Below are positions 24,212 to 37,454 of a stretch of DNA of 64,000 nucleotides, one piece after another. The DNA is from Hsuehochloa calcarea. Its lineage: Eukaryota > Streptophyta > Magnoliopsida > Poales > Poaceae. The stretch's first letter is position 1, and each line of letters begins with the position of its first letter. The notes beneath the pieces were generated by a model. That model searched no databases. It saw only the letters and a program-made list of their open reading frames with translations, and had not been told where the DNA came from. The translations under genes were made by a program, and so were the position numbers. The stretch is from assembly GCA_036346395.1 (NCBI GenBank), contig CM070613.1:24360818-24424817 (forward strand), written 5' to 3'.

Positions 24212-24439
24212 GTCGTGGATAAAGAGATGCTCCCAAATCACATGCAGAGGTTGATTCTTATGGATAACTCTAGTCTTGTGAATATGCTCATTGATGACCA
24301 ACACGGCGATCTGACCAGGATATACGACTTGTTTAAACGTGTTCCTGATGGACATTCAACAATTAGATCCATGATGTGTCATTTCTCAGGATGTATCGGA
24401 TGCGTCAACGTTGCAAACGAGTGCTACATCCATGGATAG
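24212..24439 (+). pseudogene. Cullin-3-like fragment
   Basis: A 76-codon stretch reads DKEMLPNHMQRLILM, DNSSLVNMLIDDQ and IYDLFKRVPDGHSTIRSMM. This resembles the cullin-repeat region of plant CUL3, which scaffolds BTB-type ubiquitin ligases. After SMM the similarity stops and a TAG follows at 24437. About 60 of more than 700 cullin residues are present and there is no gene context, so it is a fragment. It lies about 140 bp downstream of the signal peptide peptidase-like pieces on the same strand. Confidence 0.7.
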
Positions 24440-24718
24440 TTTATGTGATGACCTTGCAAGTACAATTGCTCAATCAGGATGATGGATACACTACTTGTGA
24501 TATTTTATTTTCTTTTGTTATCACTCATTTAGCATTCAAATACTTGTACATAATAGCATTTAATTATCATTTGAACACTTATATGATATAAATGCAATAT
24601 TTGTCCAGCTTCATCTATCGCGATGTGAACAATACAAATTTTGCTTATACACAATCAATGGTTTGAAAGATAGCCGGTCTTTATCTATGGAACACCTCTT
24701 TCAATCTCCCCCTTTGAT

Positions 24719-27266
24719 TGAAAGATCTAGATCCGCCATTATGAGTTAATAGAGTGTTTTAGTGATTAATGAAAATCTAATTGTGATACTAACATTTCTA
24801 TTTCTATATCTAGTGTGTAGTCTCATTTGGATATAAAGGTGAAATTCAACGAGGTATACATTCGACTTAATCTTATATATATTGTTGCATTCATCGGATC
24901 CAAAATATAGGATGAACTCAACTATAAGTCTAACTTGAATATGTGCATATGATCTTATGACACATTTTGTGTATGCACACATTTAGGGAGGAGTTTTATT
25001 CTATATTTTGTGGTTTCATTAGTATTGATCCATATTCTGTCTTCCACATATATTTGAGATCTTTACTTTGAAACATATCCGTTTGAGTATATAGAACATG
25101 TGTAGTTTTTGTATACTCATGTTTTGAGTATATAGAACTTGTGTAGTTCTTACATACTCATGTCATGAGTATATGTAACTTGTGTAGTTCATATATACTC
25201 ACGTTGTGTTACCCTTATCTAAATTCAATTTATGTGTAATTGAAGTGGTTATCATTAATTACCAATAAGGGAAAGATTGATGTATCTTGTCCTACCATTA
25301 TGTGATAATGGTTTGTTGTGGTAACTAATGGTAATCACATTGTGGAACTAACATTTTCTATGAGTTGGATGAATAGGTTATGTTCCAGGATGATGAAGAC
25401 TTGGGATGATCATGAGTTGATCATCAAGTCAAGAGGTTGGTGTAAAGGATGCATCATGAGTTGATGCTTATCAAGAAGAGATGATCATGAGTTGATCGTC
25501 AAGACAAGAGAAGACCCATCATGTGTTGATGGAGGTCAAGCAAAGGATCATCATGCGTTGATGATTATCAAGTTAATGACCCGGACTTGAAGTGAAAGTT
25601 AATGACCCGGACTTGAAGTGATGATGTGCGTCATCAAGCTTCAAGAAGATGCAAGGCAAAGGTATGACTAGCTAGGGCTAAGGATGTGTTCCTAGTATTT
25701 TACCGGTCTTGGTGTTTGGTTGGAAGACCGGATTGCTAGTATAGGTTGCCGTACTATTAAGAGGGGTCTTAACTAGTAGTTTGAGTTAGTCATGTGTTGA
25801 TAGCTAAATATGGTTGCTCTAGCTCATCTAGGCATGATGCTATTTATTTACGAATGTGTTTTGCAAATAGTCGAGGCTCATGTGTAACCCTTGTAGCATG
25901 TGACTTAAGTTTGCAAATGGTGTAAGTCCATGTACCTTATACCTTGTGATGAGTATTCTAAAGGTTGGCAAATGTGTTTTGCAATCTGTTGATAATATCA
26001 TCTTGAAACCTTGTTGAAGTTGCACTCAAATTGGGCAAATGTATTTTGCCAATTGAGTTGAGCTAATGTGTTTGGTCTCTGTAGCCTGACGGTCTGACCG
26101 CCAGGGGTCACCAGTCTGACCGGTGGCCAATCGGTCAAACCGGCCATCTGTTGCCGGTCGGACCGATTTTTTTGGGTTGATTCTTTGTTCGGAAGTTCCG
26201 CTCTTGAGAAAACGGAACTTTCGATGTGAGAAAGTTCCGGGGTTCGTGCAGAATGTTTATTCCAGAGAGCTCCCGTTTTGGGACTTAACCGATTTTGCAT
26301 CGGGCGGTCGGACCGGCCAGCCTTGGCGGTCTGATCGATTTGTCGGCGGTCACCTAACGACTAGTTTTCTAGCCGTTGGCGCATGGGGCGGTCCGACCGA
26401 CCATTAGTTGGCGGTCAGACCGGTCCTACACTGGTTTAAGAGAATCTTTCCTCCAACGGCTAGTTTTTGGTGTGGGCTATAAAAACCCACCTTGGCTGGT
26501 TGGAGAAGGTTGTTGCTGCCACTGTAAAGTGTTTTAGTGTTGTTAGACACCCTCTTTAGCTAAGAGCAAGGCTTTCTTCTCTTTTGTGCATGTATTGCAC
26601 TTAGTGAGATTTGAGAGCAAACCCTAAGTGCATGTGTTGCCTTAGGCAGTGGATTGTGTATCCACGTGAGTGTTGACACTTGATTAGTTCAAGTGAAAGT
26701 TGAGATTTGTTTCTCTTGGTGTTTGCCGACACCTAGACCGCGTGGAGGCTTCGTGCCCGGTGATCTTCTCAAGAAGCTTGTGAGAAGGCCCGGCGTGTTG
26801 TGAGTGGTTTGGTGCTTGCCATCTCCGGAGTGGAGGAAGAGCAACCCTAGTGGAGCGAGGTGTTGGTTCGTGTTGGACTGGTCCAAGTGGTTGGACTTAC
26901 CTCGGAGGTGTTGGCTTAATTAGTGGAGCCGGTCCAACGTGGTTGGGCTTACCTCAATGTGGATTAGGGGAGACCGGCAAGTCTCCGAACACCATGGTAA
27001 AACATAATCGTGTCATCTTATTTTTACTTGTGCTTTACTTTGAGCAATTTACATTACATGGTTTAATTGCTTATATATCATTGTATGATTGCTCATATTG
27101 GTTTGTAGTCTTATTATTGGTGCACTTAGTTGAGCCTATTTGATTTAGGTTTTAATTGTGTAAAACCAATTCGTTATTAGCTTCGCGTTATATATTGGTT
27201 TTAGCGCGAAAGATTTATTAAAACCGCCTATTCACCCCCCCTCTAGTCGGCCACCTCGATCTTACA
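24719..27266 (+). repeat. 5' LTR of a family B retrotransposon
   Basis: It runs from TGAAAGATCTAGATCCGCC to GATCTTACA, with a primer-binding site two bases beyond. It is 2548 bp and matches the minus-strand solo LTR at 4342-8964. A TATA box (ggctataaaaa) lies at 26477. Upstream, 26080-26430 is packed with CGGTCNGACCG words, with a short island of CGGAA/TTCCG words at 26190-26245. The end CCTATTCACCCCCCCTCTAG is shared with family A LTRs, so A and B are probably related. Confidence 0.9.
25085..25205 (+). repeat. Three-copy ~40-bp tandem repeat in the family B LTR
   Basis: The word gagtatatagaacttgtgta or a variant recurs three times, each followed by a tatactca element. The minus-strand family B copy shows the same array at about 8490-8605. 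Confidence 0.75.
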
Positions 27267-27268
27267 AG

Positions 27269-27280
27269 TGGTATCAGAGC
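27269..27280 (+). other. Primer-binding site (initiator tRNA-Met type)
   Basis: TGGTATCAGAGC directly follows the LTR after two bases. It matches the site complementary to the 3' end of plant initiator tRNA-Met used by most copia-type elements, and it shows this LTR is a 5' LTR rather than a solo LTR. Confidence 0.92.
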
Positions 27281-27324
27281 TTGGTCTCTCAATTTATTAG
27301 ACTTAACCGTCTAGAGAGTAAAGG

Positions 27325-28589
27325 ATGGCGACTAGATAAATAGTGCACCTAGGTGAAGCACCTCAATTTGATGGCACAAATTATGCACATAGAAAAATCC
27401 GCATGTCATGTTATTTTAGGGCCGTAAGTCCAAAAATATAGCGGATTGTAGATTTTGGCTTTTCTTCTCCATTGGATCAATTGCTCCAACAATTGAGGAA
27501 GAGAAATGCTTACATCTCGATGCTCAAGCAATTAACGGTTTATTTAGTGCTTTGAGTGTAGAGGTGTTTGATGAAGTGTGCAATCTCAAGAGCGCTCATG
27601 AGATGTGGACACAAATTCAAGACAATTATTAAATGTCTACAACTACAAGCGATGATTGCACACAAGAGTGGATCTCGAAAGAAGAATGCTCAACTTCTAG
27701 CTCCGACAATGATGAGTCCACAACTCCCTCCACATCAATTCCATATACATCGCCTCATTACTTCATGGCTCAAGGTAATGAAGAGGTAAACGATGATGAG
27801 CCTTCTTATGATGAGTTGATGGAAATGTTAGAAGACTTAAATGAATATCTTGGCTAGAAGTCAAAATTCAAAGTCTTGTAGAAATAATTTCTTTCTCTCA
27901 AGGATTCTTATGAAGAGCTAAAAGAAGCTCATGAGACTCTCCTTCTCAAGGATCTTAATAAGTACAAGGTAGATATAGGCATTATATGCAAATTATTAGA
28001 TGATATGCCATGCATAGCTCCTACCTCATGCATTTCATCTAAGGTTAGCATATCCACCTCTTGTGAGGATTTAATTGATATGCCTTGTTGCTCTAAATTA
28101 GATGCACCAATTTCCTCTATGCTTGTTGAGACTAATCTTGTAGAGGAAAATAATGAGCTCAAGGCCCAAGTCACAAAATTAAAGGTTGACTTGGAAAGAA
28201 GCTTCAAGGGAAATACCACTCTCGACAATATATTGAGCAAGCAAAGACGCTTGCAAGATAAGAGTGGCATCGGCTACACTCCCAAGAAAATGGAGAATAG
28301 CAAGACAAGGCACAACGCGAGACATACGAAGAAATATGTCAAGTGCCATGGATACAACGGAAAGGGCCACTATGCCTCGGTGTGCCCTAATCAAAAGGAT
28401 GTCAAGACAAGATATTCAAAATTGAGGCAAACCAGCAAGAAGCAAGAAATAAAGACAAGTAGGGGAAGCAAAGGCCCAACTTGCTACAATTGCCGGGAAA
28501 AGAGACATCTTAGTAAGGATTGTTCCAAAGGTATCTCTCCTAATCCATTTATTTATAATGATCATTATTTGCTTAGGAAAGATAATTAG
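27325..28589 (+). pseudogene. Decayed copia-type gag
   Basis: ATG 27325 opens MATR and hits TAA at once; the next frame resumes with APQFDGTNYAH, the usual start of plant copia gag. Later pieces include an acidic Ser/Glu region (27633-27857) and a 194-codon run (28005-28589). That run has a coiled-coil-like EENNELKAQVTKLKVDLE, then two zinc knuckles. The first knuckle has lost its second Cys (KCHGYNGKGHYASVC); the second is complete (CYNCREKRHLSKDC). Protease, integrase and reverse transcriptase are absent, so even an intact copy would depend on another element. Confidence 0.8.
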
Positions 28590-30066
28590 TTCACATAAAA
28601 CTAATAGTAGGGCCATTTGGGTGCCCAAATCCATTGTGACTAACATTGGTGGACCCAACCTAGTTTTGGGTACCAAAATGCGCTTAAATGCTTAATAGGT
28701 ACTTGGAGAAGCATTGGAGGTTTGGCTCACACATGAAGAAGTGGATTCCATCATATATCAAATTGGAGCCAAACTTGAAGATAATCATTTCACATCAAGA
28801 ACTAATGCCATTTCGGTAACAAGTATTTACATTGAAGTATCTAGCCCCTTATGCCTTGTGTAGGTTGCATTTCATGAAAATCATATTAAAAGTGGTGTTC
28901 TTGCTCTATGATTCATAATATCATTATTAATATCTTGAGCAAGATGGAAGTGACATATTAAGGGGGAGTGCTAAATCATAATCATGTACATCACATCCCT
29001 AAGTGTGCCCAAATAAATTAAGTGCTAGTATTGTATTTAAAAAATGAGCATTTTAGCCAAAAGTCAAAAATTTCATAATTATTAGTAATTCTTTGAAAAA
29101 TTAGTTACAAAATGTATACAAATGCTTTTCAAAGCTTTATCAAAGGTTTTGACTTTAGAAAAACCTATTTTGAGTGAAAATGCATTTCTAGCCAAAATAC
29201 TACATTATAGTATCTTGTTTTTGACATAAACTAGATTTTTGTGTAAAATCTTTTCTAAAAGGAATTTGAAAATCTTGCCAAAAGGAAAATCCTAGAGTTG
29301 GATATTCTAAACATTTTTGGTATTCAAAAGATTTCCAAAAGACCAACCTAGAAAAGTTATTTGATTTCAAAATTCGTCCAAAATCCTACTTTGACCTAAG
29401 TGGTCACTTTCTAGCACATAAGTGAGTTTCACTATATGAACCAAAATTATTCACATGAATATGTTCATAATGGTATTTATGACTCATACATGCGATTGGA
29501 TGCTTTAAAATTCATCATTTGCTCATTTTGCATGTTTTGATGAAACTTCATGAAAATACGATTTTATTTACAAAAACCAAAAGATTAATTTATGAAAACT
29601 ATTTAAGGTTTGAATTTTCAAGGGCTATATAAGTTAGAAATACTCCAAATATGTTTGCTTGATTGATTGTATGAAAATTTGGAGCAATTACAACAAATTT
29701 CTCTTTTTTCTCCTTTTTCCCTGAAACTGTTTGTTACCTTCAGAGATAGCCGGTCAGACCGGCCACCCTCGGCGGTCCGATCGCTAGCCCATCGGTCCGA
29801 CCGCCGTTGGCCCAGCGGTCTGACCGATTTTGCGTGAAGTGTGTTATAACCCTTCACCCGAGAGTCCCTCTCTCTCCATTCTCATTATTTGTCAAAGCAA
29901 ACCTCTTCTCCTCTTTCTCAGGCCGCTAGCAACTTCTCCACTCTGGATCTCCTCCTCTGGCCATCCATTTGGGGCTCCAAGGTATCGCTCGATCAAAATC
30001 CAACGCCTGGGTTGTTTGTTATTGGATCGCTCCGCTACCGATTCAATGCTACTTGTAAGCCCTACA
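28590..30066 (+). other. 3' noncoding part of the family B element or an unrelated LTR remnant
   Basis: 28600-28690 continues the gag-like frame (IWVPKSIVTN). A polypurine tract ttaagggggag is at 28957-28967 and is followed by TGCTAAATCAT, which does not match the family B LTR start. CGGTCNGACCG words occur at 29745-29830, and the stretch ends CCCTACA just before the next LTR. No 3' LTR of family B was found in the window. Confidence 0.45.
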
Positions 30067-33000
30067 TGTAACATCCCAAAAATCATATTATAGGAAAATA
30101 TGTTGAAAATAAATGGAATTATACTTTTGAGCATGTTTATGTGTGGGAAAACTATTTTTAGCATGAATTCGAACCTTTTGTATAAATCAAATAGTGAATT
30201 ACATGCAAACAACAACTTGTAAGAATTTTTGAGAAAATCACAGAACAGATAAAATCCTAAAAAATTTACAAAAGGAACCATATTGTGCCAGGAGCCTCCA
30301 TAAAACTTTTTATAATGTTTGGAGCCAGTTTGTTATGTTTAGAAATTCAAACAGTTATTAGCCAGTTTGAAAGTTCAAAAGTCTGTTTTGAATTTCGCCG
30401 AGACATTGGGTCGAATCTACGCCGCCCACTCCTTAGCGCCCGCTCTAGCCCACACTAGTGCCCATGTCTCCCTCTCACTAACGCACCGGGCCAACCTATT
30501 GGAACTCGTCTTCCACGTCGCTTCACCTCTGCGCGCTAGCGCGCCAGAGCACTCCACCGCTTGCCCGTTGGTTTCAACCGTCGCCCACCATTTTGTAACT
30601 TCACCTGCCCCCGTCGCCTCCACCTACTCCTCGCCCATGCTAGCAACCCATTGACGCTACCTTTTCCCGTTCGTATGGAGAGACCAGAGCATGCACGCGA
30701 TTTTCTCGCTGCGACCGCATTTTCTAGCCACCCATCTCATGCATATCTCATTGCTACTTAAGCATCAAGCTCGCCCCTCATTCCATCTCGCATTTTCTCT
30801 GAGCTTCTAGCTCTTTGAATCACCGACAACGAGCGTGTCATTCTCGACACGGTGAGCAAGCCTTTCGCTGCCATTGCCTGGGGTGAGCTTGTTTGCCCCC
30901 ACCACCTGCGTCACCATGCACCCCTTAGCTCACTGATACTCATTCCTTGCATGATGTAGCTTCGGGAACCCCAATGCATGATTACGCCATCATCTTCCCC
31001 ATCTCCGGCGCACACCCCGATTCGGACCTCTACGTTCCCGACGCTCTGGTGAGCTTGAACCTCACCTAACAGTGTCATATTGCGTTCCATACTCCACTAA
31101 TGCTCCTTCATTGCTTAATGTGGACCCAAGCTCAGAGAATCACAGGAATCGAGCTCTTCCCTAAATCCGGCTGCCGCCGACTCCTTTTCTGTTCGTCGCC
31201 ACTCCGGTGAGTCCCCGTTCGATTCCTCGCTTATACACCATCCTTAGGTCTCCAGTGAGCTAATGCTACACTCCTTGTAGCATCCCCATCGCCACAAAGC
31301 GCCAGCATCGTGAGCCCTCCTTTGTGCCCTTGCTGCTCAATGTTGACCAGCTTCTCCGGCCATCCCCCGACGCTATCAAGGACCTTTGTGAGTTTCTAGT
31401 AGTCCCATAGAACTTTTGTGCACATTAATTTGGACAATTAGCTAGCGTAGCATAGAGTTCATCATGGCCGCCTATGGATCCACCGCAGGAAATGGTATCA
31501 TTGCTGTTGTGGTGACCAATGGTCCCCGAGCCGTTGCCTGTAGCATCGTAGTTGCCTCCTAGAGCCAATATGCACCATCTTTTGCCGCCGATATGATCCA
31601 TTTGCGAAAACCATTTCGAACTCGAGGCACTCCGCCGCTTCTCGCCGGCGTAATGCCATCTCTCCGGCCTCCACCACCACCCGGTGGGATCGCCATTGAG
31701 AGGGGAACCCATTTTCCTTATTCCTGAGCCAAGTTGTTGCGCCGTTCACTATCGGCAAGCTCGCCATGGCGCTCGGCCGCATGTAGCTTTGCTCCCTTCT
31801 CTCTCTCTCACCGACAGTGGGTCCCACTTGGGATGAGTATTAGCTTAACACTAATGACAGTGGTTAAGTGAAACTAACCACTGACATGTGGGACCGATGA
31901 AAACTTAATAAAAAATATAATTGAAAACATGTTTAGTATATGAGCCACTGACATGCGGTACCACCCACTATTTTCGGTTTTAAAACATGTTTTGAAAACT
32001 GAGAGATTGACATGTGGACCCCAGCTATTAGTAGGTTAAAATCAAAAATAGGTTTAATTATTTAGTTAATAATTAATGAGTCTATAACATGTGGGACCGC
32101 CTCTGTTTTATAGATAAAATTAAGAAAACAAAAATATGAGTCACTGACAAGTAAGCCCTACATGTAAGTTAATAAAATTATAAAAAAAGAGAAAAGCCGC
32201 CTTAAGTTCAGAGGAAAATACGCTTTCTCTATTGGAAAGCATAAACCTCAGAAGAACTTATAGGAAAATACATTTTCTCTATTAGAAAGCGTAAGCCTCA
32301 GAAAATACACTTTCGACGTCATCCTTTTCTTATTTTTTGAATTTTCAAAACCGAAGCAAATAAAATCGTTAATAAATTTTTGATAGGAACTCCAAATTGA
32401 ATGAATATTTTTTTTTCTAAATTCATCTAAAATCATGCTCTGTCTAATTATGCAAAAAAATTTGGATTTTGTTTCTATTGAAATTATTTTTCTATAATTA
32501 ATTTGCTATCATCTCTTTTTGGAATAGACGTTGATACTTCGAGTGGAATTTACAAAGATCCTCTATCCTCATACTCTAAGATACTAGATCAAGGCAAGAA
32601 CCCCCTTTGACTATGTTGATCCTATTATTTCAATTATTATACTTCTTTTGGCAAAATCTATTATGCATGCATGAATGTTTGTGTAAAATTACTAAATTTG
32701 GGGATAACGGTAGTTATATTCCTTTTCAAAGATGATCATCCTTGAAATATCCGTATCCCTAATGATTTAGCCTTTAGGATATGGTTTAGGCAATAGATGA
32801 TGTCGAATTGGGTTTTTCAAATGCGAATATTATACAAATGCTTACCCTGGTTCTAGTCTTTACAAAAATAGAATAAGGGATGAAGTGTTGAGTATAAATT
32901 TGGGAGATTTTGAAATGATGGTGCAGAGGGGTTACCTCTGTTAATTTTGTATAAAAATATAAATGAAAAACCTAGATCACGACGCGGGCGAGTTATAATA

Positions 33001-36000
33001 TAAACTGATGAATGTGATAGGGTTTCTTGCATGTAGATAGGGAGGTCCTTGTTTAGGTCAATTAAGTACCGAACACCGGTGAATCATATCTAACCCTAAG
33101 CGTACATCTACATGTGCCGGTATGGGACAACTGTTGAGACCCAAAAATGCAATTCTGGACCATCTGTGTATTCTGCACTAGTCTAGGATCATGCTAGTGC
33201 ACACAATATCAACATAGATGAATATCGATCCACACAAGACGATTAATAGAATAAACGTCTAAATTGAATAACAAATAATGGTTTTGACCTTATGGCCGAG
33301 TTTACATTTATTAAGCCACGCATGGCAGATAATAAATAAAATAACAACAGCGGTATAGAAATAAACCTTAATGGAATCCCATCAATTCACCACAGGCAAC
33401 TGACTGGGATCAAGACCCTAACGATCGACACCTTCGTAGAACTCCTCTTCAAAAGCAAGCGATTACTCCTGCACTTTTGTTGATTAGTTATAGCAAGTAT
33501 GAGTACACAACTGTACTCACAAGTCATATCACATAATGCAATTTATAGACGATGGCTTATTCCAAAGGAATGGCTTCTGTGGTTATTTTGTAGAAATGCA
33601 ATATTTGCAATTGAATACAAATAATAGATTAAAAATATAATTCAAAATAAATAAACAATATTAAGTTATTATTTGATTTCACAAAGGCACACAGTCTAAA
33701 CAAGTTATTCACACAACCATATGACTTAGATCACACAGCTTCCTTCCCAAAGGTTTTTATGAAAATTTACCCCTCGTGTGGAAATCCCCGAGCATGTCCA
33801 TGACCGCGGACGCGGCTATTCGAATAGATTGATTAAACACTCTGCAGAGGTTGTACACTTTACCCACAAGATACAATCAGTGTAGCTAGCACTGACCATA
33901 ACAAAACCTTTCAGAAACTTCATCTCAAACATTGACACTCCTAATGTGCTTTACTGCCGTCCAACTGATACACACATCGTTTGGGTACGACACACACAGT
34001 TGGACAGGGATGCGGTGAACCGCCCGGCGATGTGATAAGCATACTTCCAACCAATCACACAGCTTAACCTACAACCTGAGTTGCCAATGGCAAGATTCCA
34101 TAACCTACTAAGTTAGACCCGTCCCATACTAGGCATGTGGTTGTATAGTAAAGCTCAGTTCAATGGCGCACAAAGTTAAGTCCTTAATTGACCAATGTAA
34201 GATTTCTAATTTCTAACTAAGTCACACAGTTTATCATTCCCAGCACACAGCTCCACCATATCATACAGAATCCACCACTTGCCTCAGTCTAAATCTTTTC
34301 CCACCCTGTTGATTAAGTGCAACACATGTCATCAGCGAGTAATAGCACACAACACACAGTTTCATCACACAGTTCCATACTCACTTAGTCAAGTTTATAA
34401 TTGCAACTCACATGAAATGATGACTCGTGGCATGACTAAGCAATCTACTCGTATCTAACCAACCCACGTTGGTGCTATGATAATACCAACTAATAATGAA
34501 CTAACCTAGGGTGACAAAAGATCATGGCGTAACAATAGACAAGGTGAATATAAAATTTTGGATTAATAACTGAACCCAAAAGTATTTAAATAAATACTTA
34601 AAATAGAATGCAATACATTAAAACAAATATTTTGAAAATTGAGTTCAATATGATTAAAGGTTTAACTTGCCTTGGAATAGTTCTAGGTACTGGTCTCGAT
34701 CTTGAGGCACTCCTTCTTCTTCAAAAGTTCCCGAAAAATTAACGTCTACTCGCAAACGAAACAAATAGACAAAATAAATAAATAATAGAGGCAAAACAAG
34801 CTCCAAAAATTAAATAAAAATCATAAATAAATATATCTCAAATTTATAAAAATTTAGAAATTTGAATGGGCTCAATCGGAGTTCGGACGCAAAAGATATG
34901 GGCTTTGAAAGTTTAAAATTCAAGAAAATACCCTAACTTGGAATTTCTAAATTTTCGAATTATTTTTCTAAAGGAAAATCGGATTATTGCGCAATGCTGA
35001 TGTCAGCGAAGGAAATTCTGAAAATAAAAGAAATAAAAGAAAATCTAACATGTGGGACCCACATGTCAGTCTCACGGCTCACGGTGGACTGAGTGCACCG
35101 AACCGAAAAAGGACTGGAGCTGTGGACCGGCCACGCAGGCACACACGCGGGCACTGACTGGATGCCACGCGGACGACACACAAGCACAGGGCTGACGCTG
35201 GCGCTGAGGTCGTTGCGGACGTGGACAACGGCGAGGAGCGGCGCTCGGGTCCCGATGGTCACCGGCGAACGATGGTGTTTCGCCGACGGTGGATGGTACC
35301 AACATGTAGCTGAGGCTATTGTGGTCTCAGGGGTGTACTCACGGGCGTCTGGGGGCGACGGTGGCGACCGGTGGCGAGCTCGGAGCGGAGGAGGCCTTCG
35401 GCGACGAGGAGGGGTGAACGGGGTAGCCTGAGCTATGGTGATCACAATGGTGTAGTTGGCGGGGCAAGGACGACAACGACGGTGGCACAATTCACCGGAG
35501 AAGAAGCTCGGCCGAAAACCCTAAAAATCGAATTGTGGCAGCACTAGAGCGATCGGGGCGACGAGGGTGGCGGCTCTAGGTTGCAGAGGACCGGGCGAAC
35601 CCTAGGGGGCTATTTATAGGGCTCGGGCGACACGGATTTAGAAGATCCCAAATCGGGTTGATTCGGATCCCCATTTGAAAATGGAGATAGAATCTGTTTT
35701 GATCCCGATTGACAGCAGATAAGGGTGCGTGAGAATCGGGGATACAATTTGGTGCAAAAAAACTCAGAGGATTTAGTTGGAAAAATCGAGCTCTGGCAAT
35801 GGTGACGAGAGCGGGCGCGAGGTTGACAACGACGCGGTGGAGACGACGATGGCGGGACCCACCTGGCAGCGAGGCGAAACGAGGCGGCGCGGGGCGAGAG
35901 AGAGAGAGAGAAAGATCGATAGGTGGGGACCACCTGTCAGCGAGAGGCGGGGGGCGCGCGCAGGCGACTGGGTTGCATAGTGCTAGGCCGCGCGGGAATA

Positions 36001-37454
36001 GTGTTGGATTTTGGCCCGACACTGTCCGGAGGATTTTAAATAGATTTTCTATTTTATAAAATACAGAAAATCCAAATAGCAATTAGAAAATAGCAAATGA
36101 ACTTGGAAAAATTCCAAAATTCTAGAAAATATATCTAAGCACATAGAATCCAAATAAAATAGTTTTAACAATTGTTGATGTTGGGATTAATCACATTAAA
36201 TTATTTTGACATGAAGGTCTATATTAAGCTTTAAATAAAAAATACTAAAACTTAATAGAAATTCAAATATTATATTTTCCAACAAGTAATTATTCAAAAG
36301 ATTTTTAGAGCTCAGAAAATTGGGATGTTACAACAACCTTAGCATATTAAGTCATCGAAAACTAATATTGCATGTTGGTAGGCCATAGTTGTGCGAGCAT
36401 GTGTTATTACTCGAAGTGGCTTCCTTCACCGAGGCATTGAGACCAAAGCTTTCGACACAACGGATAATGCCTCACTTTTTTATGGGAGGTACCTGAGACT
36501 GAAGTGAGGGTTGTCATTGACGGGACAGCGCAAAGTTAGAATTAAGTGATGTAAAGGCTTCGATACATACTCTAGACTACATGCTATAATGTTGTGTGCA
36601 GTGGTATCAACAGATGCCGGATAAACTAGAGAATTCGCATGCTGTGGGTAAAGTTGTACACCTTTGTAGAGTGTAAATTTATTTAAATAGTTGTGCTCGT
36701 GGTCATGAGCATGCTTAGTGACACCTCATCGGGTATAGTCTCTATTTTTACAAAACGGTTTTGTTGGAAAAGTTTGGGTGGATATTTTTGATGATATTTG
36801 AATTGAGTGTCATATCTATGGCTGAAAAATAAGATGTTGATCAAAGCCAAGAAAGGTTGTGATTTGTTATTTATCAAGTTACTCACTTGTTATTCTTTAT
36901 CTATTTAACTGCTCTTGAAACTTCCGTTGTAAAATACTAAGTATTGATATTGCAAATAAAATTTGCTTAGTGATGAAAACAACTTGTAGCATAGAGCCTT
37001 ATCCATTGTTAACCATGCATATATATATAAATGTTGGGATACACTACAAGTCTTGTGAGTACGCAATGTACTCAATCTTACTTAAATTGTTGTTCAGAGG
37101 ATGAGGATGACCGCATGTCGGATGACGCCTTCTTCGGTCTCAGTATTAGGGGGTACGGGGACGGGTCTTTCTAGGTTTTACTCCTTGTCGGCTGCCCGAG
37201 GGTTTGGATGGTCATGTCGTTGAACTTTTGCTTTTAACCTACTAAATTTCGTTGCTACCTATGGTATTTAAACTTTTATTTGGCCAGTCGGCCTTTGTAT
37301 TGTATACTATATAATCATCTAAGTTTATATATCATATTTGTTTCATATTGTATGTAATTGTGTATAAATGTGTATACAAATATTGTGGATGTGTGTACTA
37401 GTTATTGATCATGAGATTAGCATGGTACATACACAAAGATTTTAGGTTTCAACG
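30067..37454 (+). repeat. Long LTR (probably solo) of a TGTAACATCCC family, split by a nested LTR
   Basis: It begins TGTAACATCCCAAAA and ends TTTAGGTTTCAACG, where CA is expected. Without the nested insert it is about 4182 bp. The interior has GC-rich exon-like leaders with probable splice sites (30400-31760) and a 3' part with gtcttgtgagtac (37053), shared with the nested LTR. The flanks are CTACA on the left and TGTAG on the right: they are reverse complements, not the direct repeat expected. The superfamily (likely Gypsy, from LTR type) is inferred. Confidence 0.65.
33132..36332 (-). repeat. Nested solo LTR, TGTAACATCCC family, minus orientation
   Basis: On the minus strand it begins TGTAACATCCCAATTTTC (36332) and ends GGGTCTCAACA (33132). 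The exact 5-bp repeat ACAAC flanks it at 33127-33131 and 36333-36337. Length is 3201 bp. Its layout parallels the LTR it sits in (promoter region, GC-rich leader, gacttgtgagtac near the end), so the two are related but diverged. The minus-strand frames at 34984-36082 are GC-rich leader sequence and not recognisable genes. Confidence 0.92.

Noticed and set aside
27269..27280. tRNA-like sequence TGGTATCAGAGC
   Set aside because: Only the 12-base primer-binding complement is present, not a tRNA gene.
34984..36082. Minus-strand frames of 168 codons
   Set aside because: They lie wholly inside a solo LTR leader region and have low-complexity Pro/Arg/Ser composition without domains.
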